From: Rhodospirillaceae bacterium
Lineage (GTDB): Bacteria > Pseudomonadota > Alphaproteobacteria > Reyranellales > Reyranellaceae
Reading direction: 5' to 3'
Assembly: GCA_009772935.1 (NCBI GenBank)
Contig: WOUR01000017.1
Span: 62,001 to 126,000, forward strand
Length of the DNA: 64,000 nt
Below, piece by piece: positions 18,081-27,394 of this stretch; positions within the stretch are counted from its first letter, which is position 1; every line of letters begins with the position of its first letter. Both the position numbers and the translations under genes were made by a program. The notes under the pieces are model-generated. The model was not told the DNA's origin, searched no databases, and saw only the letters and a program-made list of their open reading frames with translations.

Positions 18081-18953
18081 TCAGGCCGGCGTCGCCTGCA
18101 GGGGCTTCGTCTCGGCCAGATCGTACGGCGGCTTGGCCAGTTCCCTGGGCGACAGCGTGAAGAACTCGACTCCGGTTTCGGTGATGCCGACCGAGTGCTC
18201 GAACTGGGCGGAGAGCTGCTTGTCGCGGGTCACCGCGGTCCAGCCGTCGCTCAGCACCTTCACTTGCCAGGTACCGGCATTCACCATCGGCTCGACGGTG
18301 AAGAACATGCCCGGCTTCAGCACCGGGCCCGTGCCCTTCTTGCCGTAATGCAGGATGTTCGGCGCATCGTGGAAGATGCGGCCGAGACCGTGTCCCGAGA
18401 AGTCCCGCACCACCGAGAAACGCTGCGCCTCGACATAGGACTGGATGGCGAAGCCGATGTCGCCGACATGGCCGCCGGGCCTGGCGGCTGCGATGCCGCG
18501 CATCATCGCCTCGTAGGTGACGTCGCACAGCCGCCGCGCCTTCACGCCGACATCGCCTGCGTAATACATGCGGCTGGTGTCGCCGTACCAGCCGTCGAGG
18601 ATGACGGTGACGTCGATGTTGACGATGTCACCGTTCTGCAGCCGCTTGTCCGACGGGATGCCGTGGCAGACCACGTGGTTGATCGAGGTGCAGATCGACT
18701 TCGGAAATCCGCGATAATTCAGCGGGGCCGGGATCGCCTTGTGATCGAGGATGAACTCGTGGCAGAGCCGGTCGAGTTCTTCCGTCGTCACGCCCGGCAG
18801 GACGTAAGGCGTGATGAAATCGAGCGTTTCGGCGGCCAGCCGGCCGGCTTTGCGCATGCCGGCGAAGCCTTCGGGTCCGTGCAGCTTGATGGTGCGCTCG
18901 TCGCGGCGCCAATAGTCGGCGCTGTCGTCGACGATCTCGCGTGAATTGGTCAT
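18081..18953 (-). CDS. map: Methionine aminopeptidase, type I
   Basis: A 290-residue cytoplasmic metallo-aminopeptidase that removes initiator Met. Metal-ligand motifs are present: NIDVTVILDGWYGDTS, GHGLGRIFH, EPMVN and the final QFEHSVGIT. The ATG at 18953 follows AAGGCGG, a strong ribosome site. The frame is open further upstream, but that part matches nothing and would overlap the divergent gene's control region. An N-terminal extension of ~30 residues precedes the catalytic fold, as in longer alphaproteobacterial copies. It is divergent from the CinA-N-domain gene at 19066. Confidence 0.95.
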   Translation of the reverse strand: MTNSREIVDDSADYWRRDERTIKLHGPEGFAGMRKAGRLAAETLDFITPYVLPGVTTEELDRLCHEFILDHKAIPAPLNYRGFPKSICTSINHVVCHGIPSDKRLQNGDIVNIDVTVILDGWYGDTSRMYYAGDVGVKARRLCDVTYEAMMRGIAAARPGGHVGDIGFAIQSYVEAQRFSVVRDFSGHGLGRIFHDAPNILHYGKKGTGPVLKPGMFFTVEPMVNAGTWQVKVLSDGWTAVTRDKQLSAQFEHSVGITETGVEFFTLSPRELAKPPYDLAETKPLQATPA

Positions 18954-19065
18954 CCGCCTTATTTGGCATGCGATACCGGCGGTAACAAGGGCGGGACCAC
19001 GGCTTGGCCCACCGGCCGGGGTCCGATAGGGTCCTGAAACCAAACGATAATTACGCAGGCCTTGC

Positions 19066-19827
19066 ATGTCAGATTCGGCAAAAATCGTCACCGCCTGCAT
19101 CCTCGTGATCGGCAATGAGATCCTGAGCGGCCGCACCCGCGATTCCAACATCCAGTATCTCGCCACCGAACTGGGCAAGCTCGGGGTCCGGGTCATGGAG
19201 GCCCGGGTCGTTCCCGACATCGAGGCGACCGTCGTGGCAACCCTGAACGAGGTGCGGGCCAGGTTCGACTACGTCTTCACCACCGGCGGGATCGGCCCGA
19301 CCCATGACGACATCACCGCCGACTGCATCGCCAAGGCTTTCGGTGTCGGTATTTCCGAGCATCCCGAGGCGGTGGCCCGCATGACCCGTCACTATGGCGA
19401 CCCCGCGCTGTTCACGCCGGCCCGGCGGCGCATGGCGCGCGTCCCGCATGGCGGCGTGCTGGTCGACAATCCGGTCTCGGTCGCACCCGGCTTCCAGATG
19501 GAGAACGTCTTCACCTTCGCCGGCATCCCCAAGGTCGCCGAGGCGATGTTCCAGTCGATGAAGCACCGGCTGGTCGGCGGCATCCCCGTCCTGTCACGCA
19601 CCGTGCGGACCAACCTCGCCGAAGGCATCATCGCCGAACCGCTGGGCGCGCTGCAGAAACGCTACGAGGATATCGACATCGGATCCTACCCGGCCTTCCG
19701 CAACGGCAAGCCCAGCGTCTCGCTGGTCCTGCGCGGCACGGATGATGCAAGGCTCGTTGCCGCGATGGCCGAGCTGATGGCGACCATCCGCGCCATGAAC
19801 GGCGAGGCCGAGGAGTTCCTGACCTGA
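19066..19827 (+). CDS. Molybdopterin-binding / CinA N-terminal domain protein
   Basis: A 253-residue cytoplasmic protein of the MoaB/MogA fold as found at the N-terminus of CinA. It carries the family signatures VIGNEILSGR near the start and TTGGIGPTHDD around residues 72-82. There is no C-terminal nicotinamide-nucleotide amidase domain, so it is the stand-alone version common in alphaproteobacteria. Its natural substrate is uncertain: pyrophosphatase activity on nucleotide cofactors is known for CinA relatives. It is divergent from map and followed by a large inverted repeat. Confidence 0.88.
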   Translation: MSDSAKIVTACILVIGNEILSGRTRDSNIQYLATELGKLGVRVMEARVVPDIEATVVATLNEVRARFDYVFTTGGIGPTHDDITADCIAKAFGVGISEHPEAVARMTRHYGDPALFTPARRRMARVPHGGVLVDNPVSVAPGFQMENVFTFAGIPKVAEAMFQSMKHRLVGGIPVLSRTVRTNLAEGIIAEPLGALQKRYEDIDIGSYPAFRNGKPSVSLVLRGTDDARLVAAMAELMATIRAMNGEAEEFLT

Positions 19828-19836
19828 AGATGACTC

Positions 19837-19935
19837 AAGGATCCTTCGCTGCGCTCAGGATGACACCGTTGTTGGGATTGGCGCGGTGCGTCGATGAAGA
19901 AAGCGGTGTCATCCTGAGCGCAGCGAAGGATCCTT
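19837..19935. repeat. Perfect 32-base inverted repeat (REP-like), ~35-base loop
   Basis: Left arm 19837-19868 and right arm 19904-19935 are perfect reverse complements (32 bases each). They contain the palindromic core AAGGATCCTT and the GCTGCGCTCAGGATGAC stretch common as a dispersed repeat in many bacterial genomes. The loop is 19869-19903. The transcript could fold into a long hairpin between two plus-strand genes. There is no T-run, so it is not a classical terminator. A third, single-arm copy lies at 41602-41636. Confidence 0.9.
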
Positions 19936-19954
19936 ATCGTTCTCCCAAGACGCG

Positions 19955-21028
19955 ATGTGTCGGGTGAAAGCCTTCACCCGACACCTCACCTCATGGTCTG
20001 CGCTGATCGTCCTCACCGTGCCGATGACGGCATTGTTGCTGTGGCTGCACGCACCGGCCGCACTGATGCTGGGGCCGCTGCTCGCCGGTGTGGCCTTCGC
20101 CTCCGGCGGCGGCAAGGTGACCTTTCCGGTGCCGGTCTTCGCCGTGGCGCAGGGCATCGTCGGCAGCATGATCGCAAAGATGGTGCCCCTCACGATCGTG
20201 GGTGACATCCTGGGACACTGGGCGCTGTTCACGGTCGGCGTGGTTTCGGTCGTCGCCGCCAGCAGCTGGGTCGGCTGGCAGATGACGCGCTGGCAGATGC
20301 TGCCCGGCACGACGGCGTTGTGGGGCGTGAGCCCGGGTGCCGCCTCCGTCATGACCTATATGGCGGAGGCCTATGGTGCCGACATGCGCATGGTGGCCTT
20401 CATGCAGTATCTGCGCGTCGTGATGGTGGCGGTCGTCGCGGCGGCCGTGGCCCGTTACTTCGGCGGAGCCTCCCAGCATGCGCCGGCCGCGATCGTGTGG
20501 TTCCCCGAGGTCGCCTGGCTGCCGCTGCTCGAGACCCTGGCGCTGGCCGGCGTGGGCTCCTGGCTGGCGCGGCGGCTCAGTATTCCGGCCGGGGCCTTCC
20601 TGGTGCCACTGGTCGGCGGCATCGTGCTCACGCACATGGGCTGGTTGCGGCTCGAGCTGCCGACCTGGCTGCTCGCCGGCTGCTACGCGCTGGTCGGCTG
20701 GAACGTCGGGCTGCGCTTTACGCGCGCGCTGCTGGTCCACGTGCTGCGCCAGCTTCCCGGTATTCTCCTCTGCATCTTCGCGATGCTGGCGCTGTGCGGC
20801 GGCGTCGCGGCCTTCATGGTGCTCGCCGCCGGCATCGATCCGCTGACCGCCTATCTTGCCACCAGCCCCGGCGGCGCCGACTCGATCGCCATCATCGCGG
20901 CCTCCACCGACGTCGACGTCTCGTTCGTGATGGCCATGCAGACGGTCCGCCTGCTCGTCGTGCTGTTCGTCGCGCCCTACCTGACCAGGATCATCGCGGA
21001 CCGGATCGGCGACCTCGGCAGGGGCTGA
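19955..21028 (+). CDS. AbrB-family membrane protein (PF05145)
   Basis: A 357-residue inner-membrane protein with about 10 hydrophobic segments in two repeated halves. The half-repeat motif is LPGTTALWGVSPGAASVMTYMA in the first half and TAYLATSPGGADSIAIIA in the second, the AbrB/Gate-type duplicated domain. Family members are sometimes misnamed ammonia monooxygenase; their substrate is not established. The ATG at 19955 lies 20 bases after the inverted repeat. It ends four bases before the convergent CNNM-type gene's stop. Confidence 0.85.
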   Translation: MCRVKAFTRHLTSWSALIVLTVPMTALLLWLHAPAALMLGPLLAGVAFASGGGKVTFPVPVFAVAQGIVGSMIAKMVPLTIVGDILGHWALFTVGVVSVVAASSWVGWQMTRWQMLPGTTALWGVSPGAASVMTYMAEAYGADMRMVAFMQYLRVVMVAVVAAAVARYFGGASQHAPAAIVWFPEVAWLPLLETLALAGVGSWLARRLSIPAGAFLVPLVGGIVLTHMGWLRLELPTWLLAGCYALVGWNVGLRFTRALLVHVLRQLPGILLCIFAMLALCGGVAAFMVLAAGIDPLTAYLATSPGGADSIAIIAASTDVDVSFVMAMQTVRLLVVLFVAPYLTRIIADRIGDLGRG

Positions 21029-21031
21029 GGG

Positions 21032-22339
21032 TCACGTATTCGCGGCCCGGTGCACCGTCGTCACGCGCGTCGCCAGCAGCTTGTCGATGCGGCGGCCGTC
21101 CATGTCGAGCACCTCGAACCGCCAGCCGCCGATGTTGACGAAATCGCCTTCCTTGGGCAGTCGGCGCATGGCGGCCAACACCATGCCGGCGACGGTATGG
21201 AAGTCGGCGGTGCGTTTGGCGGTGATGCCCAGCAGCTCGATGAGTTCGTCGGCCGGCATGCTGCCGGCCACCAGCCACGAGCCGTCGTCGCGTTCCGTCG
21301 CTGCGCGTTCGGCCGGGCCTTCGTCGGTCTGAAAGGCGCCGACGATGGCTTCGAGGATATCGGCGGTCGTGACGATGCCCAACAATTCCCCATACTCGTC
21401 CTGCACCAGGACCATGTGGGCGGGTGAGTTCTTGAGCGTGTCGAGCACGTCGAACCCGTCCATGGTGTCCGGGACGATGGGCGCGGGCCTGACGAGGGCG
21501 CGCGGATCGGCGGTGCCGTCGCGGATGAAGGCATCGAGAAGGTCGTTCTTGCGGACGACGCCGGCGGCGTGGTTCGCGGCGGGATCCCAGGCGAGCAGGC
21601 GGGAGTGGACGCTCGACTGGACGGTCTGCAACAGCGCCTGCGGCTCGAGCGACAGGTCGACGATGTCGAGGTCGTGTCGTGGCGTCATGATGGCCCGTGC
21701 GGGCCGGTCTCCCAGGCGCATGACGGCGCTGATCATGCCGCGTTCGCGCGGCTCGATGGCGCCCGAGGATTCGCCCTCGGCGATCAGCGCCTTGATCTCC
21801 TCGGCCGTCACAGCCGATTCGCCGCTCTGCCGTCCGCCCAGCAGGCGGAGAATCGCCTTGCCCGACACGTCGAGCAGCCACACGAGAGGCGCAGAAATGC
21901 GCGCCAGCATTGCCATGCCGGGCGCCACCGTTGCGGCCACGGCCTCGGCATTGCGCAGGGCGATCTGTTTCGGCACGAGTTCGCCCACGATCAGCGACAG
22001 ATAGGTGATGAGGGCGACCACGCCGCCATAGGCCAGCGGTTCGGCGAAGCGCAGCGGCACGCCCGTGTCGACCAGTACGGTCGTGAGGCGCGCGCCCAGG
22101 GTGGCGCCGGAGAAGGCGCCGGCCAGGATGCCGACCAGGGTGATGCCGATCTGGACCGTCGAGAGGAAGCGGCCGGGGTCGTCGGCCAGGCGCAGCGCCG
22201 CGATGGCGCCGCGCGAGCCGCCCTCGGCCATGGCCTTCAGCCGGCCCCGGCGCGCCGAGACGACGGCCAGTTCGGACATTGCGAGGACGCCGTTGATGAG
22301 GATGAGAACGACGGCGATCAGCAGCTCGATATAGACCAT
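21032..22339 (-). CDS. CNNM/CorC hemolysin-family protein (DUF21-CBS-CorC)
   Basis: A 435-residue inner-membrane protein. Residues 1-190 form the DUF21/CNNM membrane domain, beginning with four hydrophobic segments and including the conserved VGELVPKQIAL. A CBS pair spans about 205-330 (PRHDLDIVDL, VLVQDEYGELLGIVTTADILEA). The CorC/HlyC domain occupies the last ~90 residues. Relatives take part in Mg2+/Co2+ export or resistance. It stands alone, convergent with the AbrB-family gene. Confidence 0.92.
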   Translation of the reverse strand: MVYIELLIAVVLILINGVLAMSELAVVSARRGRLKAMAEGGSRGAIAALRLADDPGRFLSTVQIGITLVGILAGAFSGATLGARLTTVLVDTGVPLRFAEPLAYGGVVALITYLSLIVGELVPKQIALRNAEAVAATVAPGMAMLARISAPLVWLLDVSGKAILRLLGGRQSGESAVTAEEIKALIAEGESSGAIEPRERGMISAVMRLGDRPARAIMTPRHDLDIVDLSLEPQALLQTVQSSVHSRLLAWDPAANHAAGVVRKNDLLDAFIRDGTADPRALVRPAPIVPDTMDGFDVLDTLKNSPAHMVLVQDEYGELLGIVTTADILEAIVGAFQTDEGPAERAATERDDGSWLVAGSMPADELIELLGITAKRTADFHTVAGMVLAAMRRLPKEGDFVNIGGWRFEVLDMDGRRIDKLLATRVTTVHRAANT

Positions 22340-22402
22340 CGCTTCAGTCTATCTGCGATTCGGGTCCGAACGAAGGCGCCGCGATCGACGTGCGGGGATC
22401 GA

Positions 22403-23461
22403 TCAGCTTTCCCAAGCGGCCCGGCAAATCACTCGCGTCGCCAGTTCCTGATCGGCCAGCCCCCAGTTCGCGGGCTGGGTGGGAACAGGCCGTGCCCCCG
22501 CGGCCCATCGACTTGCGGGGCGCACGAAGTGACGTTCCACGGACGGTGCCAGCACGGACTTGATTTGCCGCTTGGGGTAGTCGAGCGTCATGCGCCCCTG
22601 GTGTGCGAGTTCCGCACCTCCGAAGCGGATCAGGAGTTCTTCGAGCTTGCGCTGCCAGGGGCGCCAGACGACGCCGGTCCGGGCATTGTTCAGATGGCCG
22701 TGCCGCGGCTTGAAGACCTTCGCTCCGTCGAGCCATCGGCATTCTCGAACGCCCAAGGCCACGGCCGCATGCATGATGAGCGAATCGCCGTCGAGGCTGA
22801 AGACCAGGTCGTCGGCGGGATGACCGTGGAGCGTATGCCACCAGCGCGACGCCATGAGCAGGAAGTCGCCGCTCGCGTTGGTATGCAGGTCTCTCACCCG
22901 CCAGTGGGCCTCCTGCTGGAGGAAATCGAGACGCTCGGCTGGTAACGTTTCCAGGGCGGCCAGGAAGGCACTGCCGTCCAAGCGCCACAGCTCGGGCGGT
23001 ACGACGACATCGTAGCGGTCGACGCGGTAGAGTGTGTCGGGATCGAGATCGCGCCGGGCCATCCGGTCGATCGTCTCCTGCGACAGATACGTATCGCTCG
23101 CCTTGGGCGTGACGTAGGCACCACGGGCGCGGCGAAGTCCGACGTTGATGGCCTCACCGTTGTGCATGCCGTGCTTGTCCGCCCCCTTGAAGACGGCGTG
23201 GTAGCGTGGGTCGCTCACCACGCCGCGTATGGCGACATGAGGCGAGTTGGCCGGCAGCTCGAGGATATCGACGAGGAGAGGCCGCTCGGGGGGCGGATTC
23301 CATTCCGATATGACGATCTCGGCATCGAGCGCCGCGGCCTCCAGTTGCCGCACGAGGCACACCAGCGCCCGCGCCATTCGCTCCGTATAGGAATCGGTAT
23401 AGCCGTCGTTGCGGCCCCAGGTGACGAAACTGACGTAGGGATGACGTTGCGGCTCTGGCAT
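22403..23461 (-). CDS. Glycosyltransferase-like protein, function unknown
   Basis: A 352-residue cytoplasmic protein. The N-terminal pattern (VSFVTWGRNDGYTDSYTERM, then DAEIVISEWNPP) and the placement of acidic residues resemble GT-A nucleotide-sugar transferases. The sequence FSLDGDSLIMHAAVALG near residue 225 could serve as the DxD-type metal site (DGD). No strong family assignment is possible by eye. It stands alone on the minus strand between the CNNM gene and the divergent amidase. Confidence 0.6.
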   Translation of the reverse strand: MPEPQRHPYVSFVTWGRNDGYTDSYTERMARALVCLVRQLEAAALDAEIVISEWNPPPERPLLVDILELPANSPHVAIRGVVSDPRYHAVFKGADKHGMHNGEAINVGLRRARGAYVTPKASDTYLSQETIDRMARRDLDPDTLYRVDRYDVVVPPELWRLDGSAFLAALETLPAERLDFLQQEAHWRVRDLHTNASGDFLLMASRWWHTLHGHPADDLVFSLDGDSLIMHAAVALGVRECRWLDGAKVFKPRHGHLNNARTGVVWRPWQRKLEELLIRFGGAELAHQGRMTLDYPKRQIKSVLAPSVERHFVRPASRWAAGARPVPTQPANWGLADQELATRVICRAAWES

Positions 23462-23723
23462 CTGCGGGTCGTGAACTCTGGACTATGGGCAAGGTGCGAG
23501 ATGCGGCCGGGATGACCCGTCATTCTCTCTCAGGACACCATGCCCGATGACTACACTACGCCCGTGGCAGGTTTCCTGGCACGCAAGACCACGATCGGCG
23601 GGGAACATCGTCTCCGGCAGCTTGCGGGTCAACAAATTACCTGCGAGCGACTGGGAGCGGATGCGTCGTTCCAACCCAGCGGGTTTAAGCGAACATGAAG
23701 CGGAATTCGTGTATTTTCACGCC

Positions 23724-25115
23724 ATGACCGCATTGCATGACATGACCGCCGGCGAGTTGCTCGCGGCCTACAAATCCAAGTCGCTGTCGCCCGTCGAGGC
23801 CACCGACGCCGTGATCGCCCGTATCGAGGCCTGGGAGCCAAAGCTGAAGGCGCTGTATGCGCCGGACTTCGAGGGCGCGCGCAAGGCCGCGAAGGTTTCC
23901 GAGGCGCGCTGGCAGAAGGGGGCGCCGCAGGGCGCGCTCGATGGCGTGCCCATCACCATCAAGGAGAACATCGCCACCAAGGGTGTGCCGATGCCGCTCG
24001 GCACGGCCGCGACCGAACTGGTGCCCGCCGCTGCCGACGCGCCCGCCTCGGCCCGTGTGCGAGAGGCGGGAGCGATCATCCTCTCCAAGACCACCATGCC
24101 CGACTACGGCATGCTCTCCTCGGGCCGCAGCTCCTTCCATCCGCTGACGCGCAACCCGTGGAACCTTGCCTGGAATCCCGGTGGCTCCAGCGCCGGTGCG
24201 GGCGCGGCGGCGGCGGCTGGATACGGCCCGCTGCATCTCGGCACCGACATCGGCGGCTCGGTCCGCCTGCCGGCGAGCTGGAACGGCATCTTCACCCTGA
24301 AGCCCAGCCTCGGTCGCGTCCCGGTCGACCCGCCGTTCTTCGGCCGCGCCATCGGGCCGATGACGCGCAGCGTCGCGGACTCCTGCCTGCTGATGGCCGA
24401 ACTCTCCAAGCCCGACTGGCGCGACCACATGAACCTGCCGCCGGCCGACATTGATTTTGGCGCCGGGCCGCTCGAACCGAAGGGCCTCCGGATCGGCCTG
24501 CACATGGACGCGGGCTGCGGCATGCCGGTCGAGCCGGAAACCAAGGCGGCGATCGAGGCGGCGGCGAAGCTGTTCGCGGCGGCCGGTGCGCATGTCGAAA
24601 TCGTCGCGCCTTTCATGACCCCCGCCATGCTCGACCTCCAGGACATCTTCTGGCGGGTGCGAAGCTGGGTCGATTTCTCGGCGCTGAGCCACGCACGCCA
24701 GGCGAAGGTGCTGCCCTTCATTGCCGACTGGTGCCGCGCCGGCGCCGATGTTTCGGGGCCCACGGTGATCCGCGGCGTGAACAACTACATGGCGACCCGC
24801 GCCGCCACCGTGAAGGCGACGCAGCCGTTCGACTACGTGCTGTCGCCGACGTCGCCGGTGCCCACCTTCCCGGCCGAATGGGAGATGCCCTCCAACGACG
24901 TGAACCGGGCGATGGACCACATCGGCTTCACCATGCCCTACAACATGAGCGAGCAGCCGGCCGCCTCGATCAACTGCGGCTACACCAAGGAAGGCAAGCC
25001 GATCGGCCTGCAGATCTCGGGCCGCCGCTTCGACGATTCTGGCGTGCTGCGCCTGTCGAAGTGGTTCGAGACAGTGCGGGGCGAGCAGAAGAAGTGGCCC
25101 GAGCCGCCGAAATAG
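23724..25115 (+). CDS. Amidase signature family hydrolase
   Basis: A 463-residue amidase with the full Ser-cisSer-Lys triad: Lys80 (TIKEN), Ser155 (GGSSAGAG) and Ser179 (DIGGSVRLPA). The 24-residue spacing between the serines is typical. The ATG at 23724 begins the conserved MTAxELLxAYxxKxLSPVE opening; the frame stays open upstream without family likeness. It hydrolyses an unknown amide. A FAD oxidoreductase follows after 13 bases and an Asp/Glu racemase-like gene overlaps that one, forming a probable catabolic operon opposite a TRAP transporter. Confidence 0.93.
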   Translation: MTALHDMTAGELLAAYKSKSLSPVEATDAVIARIEAWEPKLKALYAPDFEGARKAAKVSEARWQKGAPQGALDGVPITIKENIATKGVPMPLGTAATELVPAAADAPASARVREAGAIILSKTTMPDYGMLSSGRSSFHPLTRNPWNLAWNPGGSSAGAGAAAAAGYGPLHLGTDIGGSVRLPASWNGIFTLKPSLGRVPVDPPFFGRAIGPMTRSVADSCLLMAELSKPDWRDHMNLPPADIDFGAGPLEPKGLRIGLHMDAGCGMPVEPETKAAIEAAAKLFAAAGAHVEIVAPFMTPAMLDLQDIFWRVRSWVDFSALSHARQAKVLPFIADWCRAGADVSGPTVIRGVNNYMATRAATVKATQPFDYVLSPTSPVPTFPAEWEMPSNDVNRAMDHIGFTMPYNMSEQPAASINCGYTKEGKPIGLQISGRRFDDSGVLRLSKWFETVRGEQKKWPEPPK

Positions 25116-25128
25116 GGCGCCCGCACCG

Positions 25129-26715
25129 ATGGAGTACGACGTCATCGTGGTGGGCTCTGGCGCTGCCGGCCTGTCGGCGGCCCTGGCAGCCGCGCATGAT
25201 GGCGCAAGCGTGATCGTGCTCGAGAAGTCCCGCTGGCTCGGCGGCACGACGGCAATGTCGGGCGCGGGCACCTGGGTGCCGGGCAACCATCATATGATGG
25301 CGGCCGGCATCGAGGACTCGCCCGAGGAGACGATGCGCTACATCAAGGGCGCGGCGCCGCCCGGCTGGGAGGAGAGCGAGCAGGAGTTGTGGCAGGTGCT
25401 GGCCGAGCAATCGGCGCCGATGCTGCGCTTCCTGGAAGACGAGACGCCACTCCGCTTCGAGTTGGTCAACCATCCCGATCCCTATGCCGATCTGCCGGGC
25501 GGCAGGCCGTTCGGACGCATGGTCTCGACCACGCCCCTCAGCAAGTTCCTTCTCGGCCGCTGGTGGAACCGGGTGCGGGCTTCGGTGAAGACGCAGCTCT
25601 TCACCTATCGAGAGCTTGTCGATGGCGTCCTCAAGAACCCGGTGCGCGGCGCGCTCGGCATGGCGCCGACCCTGCTGTGGCGGCTGCTGACGGCGCGGGT
25701 CGGTGCGGGCAATGCGCTGGTGGTCGGACTGGTGCGGGGCTGTCTCGACAAGGGGTGCCGCATCGAACTCGACGCACCGGTTCATCGGCTGGTGATGGAC
25801 GGCGCTGCGGTGGCAGGCGTCGAGGCCACGGTCGGCGGCGAACGGCGCACCATCCGGGCCGCGCGCGGTGTCGTGCTGGCGACCGGCGGCTTCGACTGGA
25901 ACCGGGACCTCATGGCCAGATACTTCCCCGGCATCGACCTCACCGGCGCGCCCGATACCAATACCGGCGATGGGCAGCTGATGGCGGCCGAGGTCGGCGC
26001 CGAGCTCGCGCACATGGACCAGGCGCTGATCTCGCCCGCGACCTTCACGACCTACGAAGGCCGTCGCCATGCCCAGCCTTTGCTCGAGACCTACGCGCCG
26101 CACGTGATCCTGGTGAACCGCCACGCAAGGCGCTTCGTCAGCGAAGGCAGTCCGGCGCTCGGCGTCGCGGTCGACGAGCGGGGTCCCGACGGACATCACC
26201 TGCATCTGCCGGCTTGGCGGATCTTCGACGCGCGTTACGCCAAGGCGATGACGCTCTCGATGCACTTCGGCTCGAAGGAGAAGGGGTTCATCCGCAAGGC
26301 CGACACGATCGAGGCGCTGGCCGCCCAGATCGGGCTCGATCCGCCGGCGCTGCGTGCCACGGTCGACCGATTCAACGGCTGGTCGAAGGAAGGCGTCGAT
26401 CGCGATTTCCATCGCGGCGAGACGGTGTGGGAGCGCTTCTATACCAAGAACCGCGCGCTCGGCACGGTGGAGCAGGGGCCGTTCTACGCCGCGCCCTTCC
26501 TCTATGTGAGCCTCGGCACCAAGGGCGGCCCGCGCACCGACCGGTACTGCCGCGTGCTGCGGCCCGACCGCAGCGTGATCGGAGGGCTCTATTGCGCGGG
26601 GATCGCGATGGCCAGTCCGATCGGCACCAAGTCGGTCGGCGCGGGCACGACGATCGGGCCCTGCCTCACCTTCGGCTATGTCGCCGGCCGCGCGATCGCG
26701 AAGCGCAATGTCTGA
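25129..26715 (+). CDS. FAD-dependent oxidoreductase, fumarate reductase/KstD-like
   Basis: A 528-residue flavoprotein. The N-terminal dinucleotide-binding motif VVGSGAAGLSAALAAA ends in VLEK, and the C-terminus has the FAD-closing motif TKSVGAGTTIGPCLTFGYVAG. Overall it resembles the FAD_binding_2 group (fumarate reductase flavoprotein, 3-ketosteroid delta-1-dehydrogenase). There is no signal peptide, so it is cytoplasmic. It is second in the amidase operon and overlaps the racemase-like gene by 8 bases. The substrate is not identifiable; its neighbours hint at an amide- or carboxylate-containing compound. Confidence 0.9.
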   Translation: MEYDVIVVGSGAAGLSAALAAAHDGASVIVLEKSRWLGGTTAMSGAGTWVPGNHHMMAAGIEDSPEETMRYIKGAAPPGWEESEQELWQVLAEQSAPMLRFLEDETPLRFELVNHPDPYADLPGGRPFGRMVSTTPLSKFLLGRWWNRVRASVKTQLFTYRELVDGVLKNPVRGALGMAPTLLWRLLTARVGAGNALVVGLVRGCLDKGCRIELDAPVHRLVMDGAAVAGVEATVGGERRTIRAARGVVLATGGFDWNRDLMARYFPGIDLTGAPDTNTGDGQLMAAEVGAELAHMDQALISPATFTTYEGRRHAQPLLETYAPHVILVNRHARRFVSEGSPALGVAVDERGPDGHHLHLPAWRIFDARYAKAMTLSMHFGSKEKGFIRKADTIEALAAQIGLDPPALRATVDRFNGWSKEGVDRDFHRGETVWERFYTKNRALGTVEQGPFYAAPFLYVSLGTKGGPRTDRYCRVLRPDRSVIGGLYCAGIAMASPIGTKSVGAGTTIGPCLTFGYVAGRAIAKRNV

Positions 26716-27394
26716 TCGTCCGCCCCGTGATGCGTTGGGCATCCTGATGCTCGACACGCGGTTTCCGCGGATCGTGGGGGATGTGGGCAATGCGGCGTCC
26801 TACGACTTCCCGGTGATCTTCCGGCGCATGGAGGGCATCGGCTCGGCCGATGCGGTGGCGGCGCATCCCGACCGGCCGCGCGTGCTGGCGGCGCTGAAGG
26901 CGAATGCCGAGGCGTTGGCCGCAGAGGGCGCGGTCGGGCTTGGGACGAGCTGCGGCTTCCTGGCGCTGTATCAGGACGATCTTGCCGCGGTGTCGCCTGT
27001 GCCGGTGGCGACCTCGGCGCTGCTCCACATCCGGAAGCTCGCAGGTCGCAAGGCGGGTGTGATCACGGCGTCGGCGAAGAACCTCACGCCGGCGCATTTT
27101 GCGGCGGTGGGCGCGCCTGCGGATACGCCGGTGGCCGGACTGCCCGAGGACGGCTCCTTCGCCGCCACCTTCCTGCGCAACGGGCTGATGCTCGATCGCG
27201 CGGCGGTCGAGCGCGAGGTCGTCGCGGCGGGGTTCGATCTGGTGGCGCGGCATCCGGCGGTCGACACGGTGGTGCTCGAATGCACCAACCTGCCGCCTTA
27301 CAAGCAAGCGCTGGAGAAGGCGCTCGGCCTTCCCGTGCTCGACGTGCTCGACCTGCTGAACGACTTCTATCGCGAGGTCAGCGCGCGGCGTTGA
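26708..27394 (+). CDS. Aspartate/glutamate racemase-family protein
   Basis: A 228-residue member of the Asp/Glu racemase fold. Two catalytic-type cysteines are present, in GTSCGFLA (~residue 82) and LECTNLP (~residue 198). Related enzymes include hydantoin racemase and maleate isomerase, so the reaction could be racemisation or isomerisation of an amide- or acid-derived intermediate. The ATG at 26708 overlaps the oxidoreductase gene by 8 bases. Its 3' end overlaps the convergent TRAP DctM gene by 17 bases. Confidence 0.88.
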   Translation: MSDRPPRDALGILMLDTRFPRIVGDVGNAASYDFPVIFRRMEGIGSADAVAAHPDRPRVLAALKANAEALAAEGAVGLGTSCGFLALYQDDLAAVSPVPVATSALLHIRKLAGRKAGVITASAKNLTPAHFAAVGAPADTPVAGLPEDGSFAATFLRNGLMLDRAAVEREVVAAGFDLVARHPAVDTVVLECTNLPPYKQALEKALGLPVLDVLDLLNDFYREVSARR

